From Mycolicibacterium sp. CH28 (GTDB taxonomy: Bacteria > Actinomycetota > Actinomycetes > Mycobacteriales > Mycobacteriaceae): DNA of 64,000 bases. Positions 50,724 through 60,610 of this stretch are shown here, piece by piece. Under the pieces are notes generated by a model. That model ran no database searches. It was not told the DNA's origin and saw only the letters and a program-made list of their open reading frames with translations. Numbering within the stretch: position 1 is the first letter of the stretch; every line of letters starts with the position of its first letter. The stretch is from assembly GCF_004745805.1 (NCBI RefSeq), contig NZ_SRLQ01000003.1:372001-436000 (forward strand). The letters run 5' to 3'. The position numbers were made by a program, and so were the translations under genes.

Positions 50724-51368
50724 TCATCGGCGCCAGAACAAATGATGGACAACCCCGCTGGGGCTCGGGACGACATCGACGTGGAAACGGTCTCGTAGGT
50801 CGTCGGGCGACTCCCACAGCCGCGATCCGCTGCCGAGCTCGACGGGGCACACCGCCACGTGGAGGGTGTCGACAAGCCCAGCATCCAGGAACTGCCGGAT
50901 CGTGGCCGCCCCGCCACCGAGGCGGATGTCCTTGCCTTCGGCGACAGCGCCGGCCTGCGCGAGGACCGTCGCGGGTTCACCGTTCACGAAGTGAAAAGTT
51001 GTGTCGGAGAGGCAAAATGACGGTCGGGGATGGTGCGTCATGACGAAAACCGGGGTGTGAAAGGGCGGCTCCTCACCCCACCAGCCCCGCCACTCCTCGT
51101 CCTGCCACGGGCCACGTTGAGGACTGAACTTGTTTCGACCCATGATCTCGGCGCCGATGTTATGAGCGAAGTCGCGCGTGAAGTAGTCGTCGATGCCCCG
51201 ACTCCCGCCCGGATCGGTCCGGTTGGGCCAACTGGCCGTCGCACCCGCCCACGCGAACATGGTGGCCGGCTCGGCATGACCGAACGGCCGCGCCAAGCTC
51301 TGCCCGGATCCGGCACCGAATCCGTCACGGGAGACGGTGAAGTTCTGAACTTTCAGCAGTTGCGTCAC
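50724..51368 (-). CDS. dihydrofolate reductase-like (RibD C-terminal domain) protein
   Basis: 214 residues, GTG start with AAAGGAG upstream. FTVSRDGFGAGSGQSLARPF, then IGAEIMGRNKF, PVFVMTHHPRP, LGGGAATIRQFLDAGLVDTL and LHVAVCPVELGSG are the usual landmarks of the RibD_C/DHFR-like reductase family (NADPH-binding GGG loop). Substrate unknown; often annotated as pyrimidine reductase-like. Convergent with the ferritin-like gene, 7 bases apart. Confidence 0.88.
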   Translation of the reverse strand: MTQLLKVQNFTVSRDGFGAGSGQSLARPFGHAEPATMFAWAGATASWPNRTDPGGSRGIDDYFTRDFAHNIGAEIMGRNKFSPQRGPWQDEEWRGWWGEEPPFHTPVFVMTHHPRPSFCLSDTTFHFVNGEPATVLAQAGAVAEGKDIRLGGGAATIRQFLDAGLVDTLHVAVCPVELGSGSRLWESPDDLRDRFHVDVVPSPSGVVHHLFWRR

Positions 51369-51505
51369 GGGCGCTCCTTTGGTGGGTGAACCGGACCAAA
51401 GGATTGACCGCGTTGCACGAAGAAACTCATCGCTACTTCACTACAGGAAACTCATCGCTACTTCACTACAGCTGCGACGCGCTAGGCGCTTGCTGCAGGT
51501 CCGTC

Positions 51506-52339
51506 CTACCAGACGCGCACGTAGTCGACGAGCATCTCCGCGGGGTAGGTGCCCGGCCGGGGATCGCCACCGCCGGATCCGCTCACGGCCAGATTCAGCA
51601 CCGGGAACACCTGATAGTCCGGAAAGTTGAACGGCCAATCATCGAGAGAGAACGACGGAACGGTGAAGTAGGGCTGAGCCCCGTCGACGTAGTCCTGCCA
51701 GAAGTACAACCCGGAGTCGTTCCAGGTGACCCGCCAGGTGTGCCAATTGGAATCCACGCCAACGGGAGTCGTCGCAAACGAGGTGCCGTCCAGACGGGCA
51801 TGGACCGTCGTGCCCGACGGCCACTCACCGTTCCCGTACCACTCGACCAGGTCGATCTCGCCGCCCACTTCGGGATGGTCATTCATCAGCCACCAGGCAG
51901 GCCAAGCACCCGCGGTCAGGCAATTGAACTTGATCCTGGCTTCCCAAGTAGTTCCGATGCCGCCCCACCAGTTACCGAGGACCTTGCCGCTGACGTACTT
52001 GTTGTCATTGCGCGTCGCCCGGATGACGAGATTGGATTTGCCGTCGAGAAATACGTGCTCGCGGTCGTCGCGATACTGCCCCATGTTCTCCGGGCGGTCC
52101 CAGAACACCGGGTTCTTGATGAGCTCTCGCGCCTTGGCGATGCGCCACTTCGATGCGTCGGGCGCCGAGCCGGCAGGCCCGTCGAACTCGTCGTGGAACA
52201 GATAGGCCGGTGTCGTGGCGCTGGGGGCTGGCGCTTCGGGACGAGCAGGGGCGGCTCCGGCCACGGGCGCGGGCAGCGCAGCTGCGACTGCACCGAACCC
52301 CGCCATCAGCATCAGGCTTCGACGATCAATATCAGGCAC
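51506..52339 (-). CDS. secreted GH16 beta-1,3-glucanase (Rv0315 homologue)
   Basis: 277 residues from GTG 52339 (VPDIDRRSLMLMAGFGA), giving a twin-arginine signal (DRRSLML), as in M. tuberculosis Rv0315; the open frame extends upstream to 52453 without a good start. GH16 catalytic motif GEIDLVEWYGNG (ExDxxE), flanked by GIGTTWEARIKFN and WPAWWLMND; C-terminal EMLVDYVRVW. Cleaves beta-1,3-glucans outside the cell. Its start overlaps the stop of a possible small gene at 52332-52738. Confidence 0.88.
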   Translation of the reverse strand: MPDIDRRSLMLMAGFGAVAAALPAPVAGAAPARPEAPAPSATTPAYLFHDEFDGPAGSAPDASKWRIAKARELIKNPVFWDRPENMGQYRDDREHVFLDGKSNLVIRATRNDNKYVSGKVLGNWWGGIGTTWEARIKFNCLTAGAWPAWWLMNDHPEVGGEIDLVEWYGNGEWPSGTTVHARLDGTSFATTPVGVDSNWHTWRVTWNDSGLYFWQDYVDGAQPYFTVPSFSLDDWPFNFPDYQVFPVLNLAVSGSGGGDPRPGTYPAEMLVDYVRVW

Positions 52340-52738
52340 CGCTAAACCATAAAGGCGAATAGCCGCCACAGGCGTATCCGGGGGCGCCGCAGCGACGGGG
52401 TTGCCAGGAAACCCCCGCACGGATGACCTCCGCGTACCTGCTGAGCTGCACAAACGCGCCGTTCAATGCACGGAACGGACCCAGCAAAGAACCGTGCTGC
52501 GGGACCAGCCGAGGCACCGCCCCACGAGCGATCGAAAGGGCGGTGCCACACCGACTCGTGAGCCGGTCCACCGGTCCGCGAGAGTCGCCTCGCACCCATC
52601 CGGAGCAGGCCACCAATGCCTCCGCAGACCCTCGCCGAATTCGCTTTCCGTGCCGGCCGCGGCAGTCTCGACCACCATCACGGGCACCGCCGCGTAACCC
52701 ATGATTAGCCAGGGGGCAAGCATCCGGAACGATCGCAT
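52332..52738 (-). pseudogene. possible small exported protein broken by a frameshift
   Basis: From ATG 52738 the frame starts MRSFRMLAPWLIMGYAAVPV with a signal-like core. High third-position GC moves to another frame at about 52625. That frame reads EALVACSGWVRGDSRGPVDR, continues through VPQHGSLLGPFRALNGAFVQ and ends PLWFSGA with TGA at 52334-52332, overlapping the GH16 GTG. A single indel would restore about 135 residues. Could be a real frameshift or a sequencing error. Confidence 0.35.
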
Positions 52739-52807
52739 TCATCGGTACAGGTGGTCCTGACCTGCCCCGTCGTCTACTATGCCCTTGACACAGCGAAGGG
52801 GTAGCAA

Positions 52808-54304
52808 ATGGGGTCGAGCAAGTACGTCGGTTACGTCGGCGGGGTCGCGGTTGCGGTGGGGGTGGGTGCAGCCATTGCAGCGGCCAGCCAGGGCGTGGCA
52901 AGCGCCGACACCGACAAGCCCGACTCCAGCAGCGCCTCTGATTCGGCAAAGGCCGACGCCGGCCCCAAGAAGGCTGCGACCGGCGCAAGCAAGCGCACCA
53001 AACCTGTCGCCAAGGTGGGCGACAAGGTCTCGCAGACCGGCGACACTGTGAAGGGTGCCGCGGCCGACCTCAGCGCAGTCTCGCGGATCCCGGCGGCGTC
53101 CAGCGTCGCCAAGCCCGCCGCTGCCGTGTTCGAGGCAGCCCAGGTGGACAAGCTGCAAGGCCTCTTCCAGGGCACCGGGCGGGCGGCACCGAAAGCCGCC
53201 GCCGCTGTCACTGACAGCACCGACTCCTCGTCGACGGCGCCGTCGGGCAGCACCCCTGCGACCAACGCCAGCACGCCATCGGTGCCGTGGAGCCTCAACC
53301 CGTTCCGGCCGATGCCGCCAGAGCCGGCGCCCCAGGACATGCCAGGCCCGATCTGGACACTGGAGCAGTCCTTCATCAATGTCTTCCCCGACCTCGTCAA
53401 GCCGGTCGCCCGAGAAGGCTTCGAGTTCGGCTACCGCCTCACGCAGATGGTCCCGTGGGTCAACCTGGTCGTCCCGCTGACCAACATCGTGTCCGATCTG
53501 CCGAACGCCTTCCAAGGCGACAAGCTCGCCTCCCAGCGGGTCATCAACAACCTGATCGTCACGATCAACCCAGTCGCGGTGCTCTACTACGGCTACAACG
53601 AGGTCGCCGACGTGCTGAACGTGGAAGCGCAGGCCCTGCAACTGCAGACCTGGGCGATCTCCACCGCGTGGAACATCCTGGATCCGTTCGCGCTGCTGCA
53701 CATCCGCGGCGAGGCCGGGCTGCCGTTGGCGACGACCACGCCGCCGCCGTACCCGCCGGAGTCGGTGCAAAGCGCCGCAGCCGCCGATCAGAACGTGGTG
53801 CTCGCCGCGGCCGTCACCCCGACCGCCAGCCAGAACAACTCGACTCCGAACATCACCCTTCCTGCCGGAGCCCCCGACCCGTTCCGGGCCAATGATCCGG
53901 CGCCAATCGGCATGCCCGGCGTAGCGTTCGACGCTGAGAAGGCGCTGGTGTCAGCCTTCCCCGCGGAGATCCAGCCCATCGTGCGCGAGGTGTACGAGGC
54001 GAGCTGGCGGGTCTCGCAGATGGTTCCCGGACTGAATGCCGTCATCCCGCTCGCCACACTGGCACCCGCACTGTTCCAGGCCGCGCTGGGCGACAAGGAT
54101 GCCGCCCAGGTGGCGATCAATAACGTGCTGCTCACCACCACCGCGCTATCGATTCTGTACTACGCCTTCGACGAGATCGCCGACCTGCTGAACGTTGAAG
54201 ATCAAGCCCAGGCGCTCAAGTCCGATATCTACGCGCAGGTGTGGAATGAAGTCGATCCCAACGGCCTGCTACACGTGTTGGGGCACTCGGGCATCCCGGC
54301 TTGA
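52808..54304 (+). CDS. exported protein with two tandem copies of an unknown domain
   Basis: 498 residues, ATG after GGGGTAG. Signal peptide with cleavage near ASA-DT (about residue 35), then a Lys/Ala/Ser-rich region. Two homologous ~130-residue domains follow: one starts PGPIWTLEQSFINVFPDLVK, the other GMPGVAFDAEKALVSAFPAE. Matching landmarks: Q/RMVPxxNxVIPL, a DK-A-xQ-xINN segment, LYY-[GA]-[YF]-[ND]-E-[IV]-AD-[VL]-LNVE, and the end LLH..GxxG-[LI]-P. Hydrophobic helices suggest a surface association. No known domain recognised. Confidence 0.75.
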   Translation: MGSSKYVGYVGGVAVAVGVGAAIAAASQGVASADTDKPDSSSASDSAKADAGPKKAATGASKRTKPVAKVGDKVSQTGDTVKGAAADLSAVSRIPAASSVAKPAAAVFEAAQVDKLQGLFQGTGRAAPKAAAAVTDSTDSSSTAPSGSTPATNASTPSVPWSLNPFRPMPPEPAPQDMPGPIWTLEQSFINVFPDLVKPVAREGFEFGYRLTQMVPWVNLVVPLTNIVSDLPNAFQGDKLASQRVINNLIVTINPVAVLYYGYNEVADVLNVEAQALQLQTWAISTAWNILDPFALLHIRGEAGLPLATTTPPPYPPESVQSAAAADQNVVLAAAVTPTASQNNSTPNITLPAGAPDPFRANDPAPIGMPGVAFDAEKALVSAFPAEIQPIVREVYEASWRVSQMVPGLNAVIPLATLAPALFQAALGDKDAAQVAINNVLLTTTALSILYYAFDEIADLLNVEDQAQALKSDIYAQVWNEVDPNGLLHVLGHSGIPA

Positions 54305-54593
54305 TCGGAACCAGCTTCAGATGTACTCACCGGCCGCTCCGCAAATCGCTAGCGCGGCTTGATATCTAACGACTGAGCCGGCCCCACCGGCATGTTGGTG
54401 TCGGGCCGGCGACGTCGGCTCCCCGGCAACACCGCGTTAGCAACAACCTGAACGGTTGCGCCGCGGCGTCGGATCGCGGCGTCCGCTTCTTCCCCGGATG
54501 CGGGCGGACGGTTCTGCCCCCAAGATCTAAGAGTTACGGCAGAGTGACCTACGCCTAACTAAGTCGATTTTGTGGCCGGATCAGGGGAGCAAT

Positions 54594-56228
54594 ATGAAGC
54601 TGCGCACGATCGTCGCCGTTGGAACCGTCACGGCGATGGCCGTGTTCGGCGTCGCGGCCTGCGGCGGTAAAGGTGGTGGCGGCAGCCAGGGCGGCGAGAT
54701 CAATATCTCGATGACGTCCTTCCCCGACTACGTCGACCCGCAGCTGTCCTACACCCTTGAGGGCTGGGAGGTGCTGTGGAACGTCTACACCCCATTGCTG
54801 ACCTACAAGCACCAAAAGGGCGACGCCGGCGCCGAAGTCGTCGCCGGGCTGGCCAAGGATATGCCGCAGATCTCGCCGGACGGCAAGACCTACAAATTGA
54901 CGTTGCGGCCCAACATGAAGTACTCCGACGGCACCGCCATCAAGGCCTCGGACTTCACCTACGCCATCAAGCGCCTGTTCAAGGCGAACTCCGGCGGCTC
55001 GGTGTTTTACGAAGGCATCGTGGGTGCAAAGGATTTCGCCGACGGTAAGGCCACCACCATCAGCGGCATCACCACCGATGACACCACCGGCGACATCACG
55101 ATCCAGTTGGAGAAGCCCAACGGAACGTTCAACAACGTACTCGGATTGATGTTCGCGGCTCCGGTTCCGCCGACTACAACGCTGGACAAGGACGTCACCA
55201 ACAATCCACCGCCGTCCAGCGGGCCGTTCGTCATCACCAAGGTAAATGCTCCGAATACCCTTACGCTGGAACGTAATCCGCAGTTCAAGACCGTCAAGGA
55301 CGCCGGGGCTTCCGAAGTCGCCGACGCACAGGTCAACAAGATCATCGTCACCCAGAACAAGAACAACTCCTCCCAGGTGACCGGCATCGAGCAGAACCAG
55401 ATCGACTTCATGACAGACCCGCCGGACGCCGACCGCCTACCGGAGGTAAAGGCTCAGTACAGCGACAGGTTCCGGCTGGAGAACTCGATCAACACCTATT
55501 ACTTCTGGATGAACACCCAGAAGGCGCCGTTCAACGATCTGCGAGTGCGCCAGGCCATCAACTACGCAATCGACCCGGAGGCGCTCAACCGGGTGTTCGG
55601 TGGCCGCCTGCACCCGACCCAGCAGATCCTGCCGCCGGGCATGCCGGGCTACGAGGAGTACAAGCTGTATCCGGGACCGGACCTGGACAAGGCCAAACAG
55701 CTTCTCGCCGAAGCGAATCCGGCAGACAAAGACATCACCGTCTGGACCGACGACGAACCTGATCGTAAGCGTATCGGTGAGTACTACCACGATCTGCTCA
55801 CCCAGCTGGGCTTCAACGCCCAGCTAAAAGTGATCGCCGGTGACGTGTACTTCACTACGATCGGCAACACCTCGACACCCGATCTGGATACCGGATTCGG
55901 CGACTGGTTCCAGGACTTCCCGCACCCGGACGATTTCTTCCGGCCGCTGCTCAACGGCGCGAACGTCCTACCGACCAATAGCAACAACTTCTCTCAGGTC
56001 AAATTACCCGACCTCGACGCCAAGCAGAACGAACTACTCACCCAGCAGCTGACCGACGGCGTCAAACAGCAGTACGCCGAGCTGGACAAGGCCTATATGG
56101 AGCAGGCGGTGTGGGCGCCGTACGGCAACGAGGAATACACCACCTTCATGTCAGACCGGATGGACTTCGGCAAGTCCTATCACCATCTTCTGTTCAACCA
56201 GGACTACACCTCGTTCGCGTTGAAGTAA
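54594..56228 (+). CDS. peptide ABC transporter substrate-binding lipoprotein
   Basis: 544 residues, ATG 54594 with GGGGAGC (an in-frame ATG at 54570 lacks one). Lipobox VAAC (Cys about 23), then the family-5 extracellular solute-binding fold (YVDPQLSYTLEGWEVLWNVY; YSDGTAIKASDFTYAIKRLF; LRVRQAINYAIDPEALNRVF). Binds oligopeptides or similar ligands for the permease and ATPases that follow; its stop overlaps the next start by one base (TAATG). The ligand is not known. Confidence 0.9.
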   Translation: MKLRTIVAVGTVTAMAVFGVAACGGKGGGGSQGGEINISMTSFPDYVDPQLSYTLEGWEVLWNVYTPLLTYKHQKGDAGAEVVAGLAKDMPQISPDGKTYKLTLRPNMKYSDGTAIKASDFTYAIKRLFKANSGGSVFYEGIVGAKDFADGKATTISGITTDDTTGDITIQLEKPNGTFNNVLGLMFAAPVPPTTTLDKDVTNNPPPSSGPFVITKVNAPNTLTLERNPQFKTVKDAGASEVADAQVNKIIVTQNKNNSSQVTGIEQNQIDFMTDPPDADRLPEVKAQYSDRFRLENSINTYYFWMNTQKAPFNDLRVRQAINYAIDPEALNRVFGGRLHPTQQILPPGMPGYEEYKLYPGPDLDKAKQLLAEANPADKDITVWTDDEPDRKRIGEYYHDLLTQLGFNAQLKVIAGDVYFTTIGNTSTPDLDTGFGDWFQDFPHPDDFFRPLLNGANVLPTNSNNFSQVKLPDLDAKQNELLTQQLTDGVKQQYAELDKAYMEQAVWAPYGNEEYTTFMSDRMDFGKSYHHLLFNQDYTSFALK

Positions 56229-57238
56229 TGGCGACTCCCAGCACGGACGCGGCGGCGCCGATCCCCGCCGCCGTCCGGGGCCGCAGTCCCTGGTATCTCG
56301 CGTGGATCCGGCTGCGGCGCAACAAAGTAGCTCTTGGCTTCGGAATCCTGTTCCTGCTCATCGTGATGTTCTGCCTGGCGGCCCCGTTATGGGCCGACCA
56401 TGTTGCCCACACCAGCCCGAACCAGAACCACATCACCGACAAGATCCTCGTCGACGGCCAGCCGACCAACGTCGTCTCCCCCGACGGCACCCCGCTCGGG
56501 CCGGGACTTCGCGGCCAGTACCTGCTCGGCGCCGACCAGAACGGTCGCGATGTGATGGTGCGCCTGATGTACGGCGGCCGAACCTCCATCTACGTCGGCG
56601 TCGTCGCGGCGGTGATCACCACGGTGCTCGCCGTGGTCGTCGGAATGTTGGCCGGTTACTACCGCGGCTGGATCGACTCGGTTCTATCCCGAATCCTCGA
56701 CGTGGTCTGGGCATTCCCGGTGTTGCTGCTCGGTATCGCGCTGGGCACCACGCTCGCACTGGGCGGGCTCAAGATCGGCGGCCTGCAGATCGCCGGCGAT
56801 TCACTGTGGATACCGATCCTCATCATCGGTTGTGTCTACGTGCCCTATATGGCCAGACCGATCCGCGGGGAGGTCCTGGCGCTGCGGGAAAAGGAGTTCG
56901 TGGAAGCCGCTGTGGCCCAAGGAAAAGGGCCGGTGCAGATCATGGTTTCCGAGCTGCTACCCAACGTGATCTCGACGATCATCGTGTTCTTCACCCTCAA
57001 CATCGCCAACAACATGTTGCTGGAATCGGCCCTGTCGTTCCTGGGTGCCGGCGTGCGACCACCGAATGCCTCGTGGGGAACGATGATCGCCGACGGCTAT
57101 CAGACCATCTACACCGCGCCGCACCTGACGATCGTGCCCGGCGTGATGATCGTGCTGACGGTGCTCTCGCTCAACGTGTTCGGGGACGGGCTGCGTGACG
57201 CCCTGGACCCCCGCGCCAAGATCCGGCTGGAGCACTGA
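56228..57238 (+). CDS. ABC transporter permease (DppC type)
   Basis: 336 residues. One N-terminal helix (LGFGILFLLIVMFCLAAPLW), an extracytoplasmic loop ending LLGADQNGRDVMVRLMYG, then five helices with the EAA loop (EFVEAAVAQGKGPVQIMVSE). Typical DppC architecture. Second gene of a five-gene operon; it starts inside the stop of the binding protein. The order C before B is the reverse of the usual dppBC arrangement. Confidence 0.9.
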   Translation: MATPSTDAAAPIPAAVRGRSPWYLAWIRLRRNKVALGFGILFLLIVMFCLAAPLWADHVAHTSPNQNHITDKILVDGQPTNVVSPDGTPLGPGLRGQYLLGADQNGRDVMVRLMYGGRTSIYVGVVAAVITTVLAVVVGMLAGYYRGWIDSVLSRILDVVWAFPVLLLGIALGTTLALGGLKIGGLQIAGDSLWIPILIIGCVYVPYMARPIRGEVLALREKEFVEAAVAQGKGPVQIMVSELLPNVISTIIVFFTLNIANNMLLESALSFLGAGVRPPNASWGTMIADGYQTIYTAPHLTIVPGVMIVLTVLSLNVFGDGLRDALDPRAKIRLEH

Positions 57239-57241
57239 GCC

Positions 57242-58204
57242 ATGGTCCGCTTCATCGCGCGCCGCTTGATCGGCATGGTCGCTGTGTTGTTCGCCATCTC
57301 GGTAATCGTGTTCCTGATCTTCAACGTGATCCCCAACTCCGACCCGGCGGCGCGGATCGCGGGCAAGAACGCCAATCCGGCGCTGATCGCCCGGGTCAGC
57401 GCCGACCTCGGTCTCGACCGGGCGCTGCCCATCCAGTACCTGACGATGATGAAGCAGATCTTCACCGGCGAGCTCACCTCCTACGCCAGCGATCAGAATG
57501 TGGCACAGCAGATTTGGAATGGCCTGCCGGCGACATTGTCGCTCACCATCGGAGCGGCGGTGCTGTGGATGGCGCTGGCAGTGTGGTTCGGTTATCTGAG
57601 CGCGGTACGCGCGGGTGGGTTCACCGACCGTGCGCTGACGATCCTGTCGCTGGTCGGCATCTCCATGCCGGTCTTCTGGCTGGCGGCGATCCTGTTGTAC
57701 TTCCTCAGTTTCAAGGTTCAAATGTTCCCCACCGGCAGCTACGTACCGCTGACCGAGGACCCCGTGGGCTGGCTCTATCACCTGATCCTGCCGTGGATCA
57801 CGCTGGCCGTGCTCTACGTCGGCTTCTACAGTCGCGTGCTGCGCTCCAACATGCTCGACGCCATGAACGAGGATTACGTACGGACCGCGCGGGCCAAGGG
57901 AATATCCGAACGGCAGGTGCGGATCCGGCACGTGCTGCGCAACTCGATGATCCCGATCGTGACACTGTTCGGGCTGGATTTCGGCGCCGTGGTCGGCGGC
58001 GGGGCCATCCTCACCGAAACCGTGTTCAACCTCAACGGCGTCGGGCTCTACGCCGGTCAGGCCATCGGCAAGCTCGACCTGCCCCCGCTGATGGCGGTGA
58101 CCATGTTCGGTGCGTTCTTCATCGTCTTCTTCAACACCGTCGTCGACGTCCTCTACGCCATCCTGGATCCCCGGATCCGCCTCGGAGAGGCCGCACCCGC
58201 ATGA
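57242..58204 (+). CDS. ABC transporter permease (DppB type)
   Basis: 320 residues: FIARRLIGMVAVLFAISVIV (first helix and DppB start), GLDRALPIQYLTMMKQIFTG, an EAA loop (DYVRTARAKGISERQVRIRH), and six helices in total. Pairs with the DppC-type permease to form the channel. Begins 3 bases after the previous stop and ends overlapping the next ATG (ATGA). Confidence 0.9.
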   Translation: MVRFIARRLIGMVAVLFAISVIVFLIFNVIPNSDPAARIAGKNANPALIARVSADLGLDRALPIQYLTMMKQIFTGELTSYASDQNVAQQIWNGLPATLSLTIGAAVLWMALAVWFGYLSAVRAGGFTDRALTILSLVGISMPVFWLAAILLYFLSFKVQMFPTGSYVPLTEDPVGWLYHLILPWITLAVLYVGFYSRVLRSNMLDAMNEDYVRTARAKGISERQVRIRHVLRNSMIPIVTLFGLDFGAVVGGGAILTETVFNLNGVGLYAGQAIGKLDLPPLMAVTMFGAFFIVFFNTVVDVLYAILDPRIRLGEAAPA

Positions 58205-59190
58205 GCCCGATCCTGACCGTGTCCGACCTGCGGGTCAGCTTCGCCACCGACGACGGTGTGGTGAACGCCGTCGACGGGGTGTCCTTCGACGTCGCCCCCG
58301 GTGAGGTCGTGGCCATCGTCGGCGAGTCGGGCAGCGGCAAGAGCGTGACGGCGCAGACACTCATCGGGCTCACCAGAGCGTCCAACGCGCGGATCACCGG
58401 GTCGGTGTCCTTCGAGGGCCGCGAACTCACTGACCTCCCCGACGACGAACTGCGCCGGGTGCGAGGCGAACACATCGCGATGGTCTTCCAGGACCCGATG
58501 ACATCGCTGAACCCGGTCTACCGGGTAGGCGACCAGATCGCCGAGATGATCCGCGCGCACCGCGAGGTCTCCAAGTCCGCGGCCCGGGCTCGCGCGGTGG
58601 AGTTGTTGCGGTCCGTCGGCATCCCCAACCCCGAGCGCAGAGTGCGTGACTACCCGCACGAGTTCTCCGGTGGGATGCGCCAGCGGGTGATGATCGCCAT
58701 GGCGCTGGCGCTGGAGCCCGAGGTGTTGGTCGCCGACGAGCCGACCACCGCGCTGGACGTGACGATCCAGGCGCAGATTCTGCGGCTGATCGAGTCGCTG
58801 AACCACGAGCGCAACCTGTCGGTGGTGCTGATCACCCACGACCTGGGGGTCGTCGCTGAACTGGCCGACCGGGTGCTGGTCATGTACGCCGGGCAGATCG
58901 TGGAGGACGCCACGCTCGACGAGCTGTTCTACAACCCGCAGCATCCCTACACCTGGGGACTGCTCGGCTCGATCGCCCGTCTCGACGAGGCCCGCCCGGA
59001 ACGGCTGACCCAGATTCCCGGGGCCCCACCGTCGCTGCTGAACCCGCCGACCGGCTGCCGGTTCGCGGCGCGCTGCAAGTACGCCTTCGACAAGTGCACG
59101 CAGCCACCGACTTTGGAGTCCCGCATCGACGTCACCGCTCACCTGGACCGCTGTTGGCTGGGCCCCGCCGAGAAGCTGGCCCAGCGATGA
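58201..59190 (+). CDS. ABC transporter ATPase (DppD type)
   Basis: 329 residues. Walker [12 protein letters not shown]-loop [12 protein letters not shown], signature FSGGMRQRV, Walker [14 protein letters not shown]-loop ITHDL. C-terminal oligopeptide-type extension with cysteines [15 protein letters not shown], a pattern that holds an iron-sulfur cluster in some Dpp/Opp ATPases. ATG overlaps the permease stop; the gene ends overlapping dppF. Confidence 0.93.
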   Translation: MSPILTVSDLRVSFATDDGVVNAVDGVSFDVAPGEVVAIVGESGSGKSVTAQTLIGLTRASNARITGSVSFEGRELTDLPDDELRRVRGEHIAMVFQDPMTSLNPVYRVGDQIAEMIRAHREVSKSAARARAVELLRSVGIPNPERRVRDYPHEFSGGMRQRVMIAMALALEPEVLVADEPTTALDVTIQAQILRLIESLNHERNLSVVLITHDLGVVAELADRVLVMYAGQIVEDATLDELFYNPQHPYTWGLLGSIARLDEARPERLTQIPGAPPSLLNPPTGCRFAARCKYAFDKCTQPPTLESRIDVTAHLDRCWLGPAEKLAQR

Positions 59191-60170
59191 AGGGCGACCC
59201 GCTGCTGGAGGTCAGCGACCTCGTCGTGCACTTCCCGATCAAGTCCGGCATCGTGGTCGACCGCGAAGTGGCCCGGGTCCACGCAGTCGACGGCGTCAGC
59301 TTCACCTTGCACGAGGGCGAAACGCTGGGACTGGTCGGCGAATCCGGCTGCGGTAAGTCGACGTTGTGCCGGGCGATCCTGCAGCTGGTGAAACCCACGT
59401 CCGGCTCGGTCCGGTTCGAGGGACAGGAACTGGTGGGCCGGTCCCGCAGGGACTTGCGACCGCTGCGCCGCGAGATGCAGATGATCTTCCAGGACCCCTT
59501 CGCCTCGCTGAATCCCCGCAAGCGGGTGGGCCAGATCGTCGGCGATCCGCTCGAACTGCATGGGCTGGCCAGCGGAGCGGAACTCAAGCGACAGGTGCAG
59601 GATCTGCTCGACCGAGTCGGGCTGCAGGCCGAGCACTACAACCGCTATCCGCACGAGTTCTCCGGCGGCCAGCGCCAGCGCATCGGCATCGCCCGTGCGC
59701 TGGCGCTGCGGCCGAAGCTGATCATCGCCGACGAGCCCGTGTCGGCGCTCGACGTGTCGGTGCAGGCGCAGATCGTGAACCTGCTCGAGGAACTGCAGGA
59801 CGAATTCGGCCTGTCCTACCTGTTCGTCGCCCACGACCTCGGCGTGGTGCGGCACGTATCAGACCGGGTCGCCGTGATGTACCTCGGCAAGATCGTGGAA
59901 CATTCATACGCCGACGCGCTCTACGCGCGTCCGCTACACCCGTACACCCATGCGCTGTTGTCCGCGGTGCCGATCCCGGACCCTCGACGGAATCTGGCTC
60001 GCGAGCGCATCACGCTCGAAGGTGACGTGCCCAGCCCGATCGACCCGCCCTCGGCGTGCCGGTTCCATACACGCTGTGTCTTCGCCACCGATGTGTGCCG
60101 CACCGAGGAGCCTCAGTTGGCCGAGCTTGCGCCGGGACACTTCGCCGCTTGCCACCATCCCCGGCTGTAG
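59187..60170 (+). CDS. ABC transporter ATPase (DppF type)
   Basis: 327 residues, ATG 59187 overlapping the stop of the preceding ATPase. Walker [12 protein letters not shown]-loop [12 protein letters not shown], signature FSGGQRQRI, Walker [14 protein letters not shown]-loop FVAHDL, and C-terminal [16 protein letters not shown]. With the DppD-type protein forms the heterodimeric motor of the peptide importer. Last gene of the operon. Confidence 0.93.
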   Translation: MKGDPLLEVSDLVVHFPIKSGIVVDREVARVHAVDGVSFTLHEGETLGLVGESGCGKSTLCRAILQLVKPTSGSVRFEGQELVGRSRRDLRPLRREMQMIFQDPFASLNPRKRVGQIVGDPLELHGLASGAELKRQVQDLLDRVGLQAEHYNRYPHEFSGGQRQRIGIARALALRPKLIIADEPVSALDVSVQAQIVNLLEELQDEFGLSYLFVAHDLGVVRHVSDRVAVMYLGKIVEHSYADALYARPLHPYTHALLSAVPIPDPRRNLARERITLEGDVPSPIDPPSACRFHTRCVFATDVCRTEEPQLAELAPGHFAACHHPRL

Positions 60171-60177
60171 GGGACGG

Positions 60178-60360
60178 TCAGTAGGCGCCGCCCGTGTCGG
60201 AACTGGACCCGTGCCCGAATGGCACCGGGGAGTTCCACATCCCTGGCCCGTACGGAACGGTGGGATCGGTGCCGTAGGGCACCAATGCGTCGGTGCCGGA
60301 TTGCAGGCACTGATATGCCGTCGGACAGGACGTGGTTACCGCCAACGCCACCAGGTACAT
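60178..60360 (-). CDS. 60-residue protein of unknown function, possibly exported
   Basis: ATG 60360 (MYLVALAVTTSCPTAYQCLQ), short hydrophobic N-terminus, two cysteines, then a Pro/Tyr/Gly-rich part (PYGTDPTVPYGPGMWNSPV) and the end GHGSSSDTGGAY. The start context is GCCGAGG. The same frame could begin earlier at 60447, but that part overlaps the divergent gene. Small conserved-looking; function unknown. Confidence 0.5.
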   Translation of the reverse strand: MYLVALAVTTSCPTAYQCLQSGTDALVPYGTDPTVPYGPGMWNSPVPFGHGSSSDTGGAY

Positions 60361-60385
60361 CCTCGGCTCAGGGCATACTGCCGGT

Positions 60386-60607
60386 ATGGCATTCAAGGTC
60401 TGGCTCGCCGACCAGGACACACCGCAGGACTGCGGCGACGGCGACATCTATGACTTCCTGACCGGCGGTGTGCTGGCCGTACACTATTCGACACCGGGTC
60501 GCTGGTCGGACTACTACCAGCCGGGGCGCTGGGCGCGGGTCTCCGCCGAGCCCAATCACGTGCCCGGCGATCCCGCCAGCATGGAGACGGGGCCGGATTT
60601 CGACTGA
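60386..60607 (+). CDS. 73-residue hypothetical protein
   Basis: ATG 60386 (MAFKVWLADQDTPQDCGDGD). Acidic, aromatic-rich: YDFLTGGVLAVHYSTPGRW, SDYYQPGRWARVS, ending METGPDFD. Compact and folded-looking with no membrane segment. The frame is open upstream to 60332 but that overlaps the neighbouring small gene. Convergent with adhE (3-base gap). Function unknown. Confidence 0.6.
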   Translation: MAFKVWLADQDTPQDCGDGDIYDFLTGGVLAVHYSTPGRWSDYYQPGRWARVSAEPNHVPGDPASMETGPDFD

Positions 60608-60610
60608 CGA

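Noticed and set aside
52739..53770. Long minus-strand open frame opposite the exported duplicated-domain protein
   Set aside because: High-GC shadow: Arg/Gly-rich, no motifs, while the plus strand has a signal peptide and an internal repeat.
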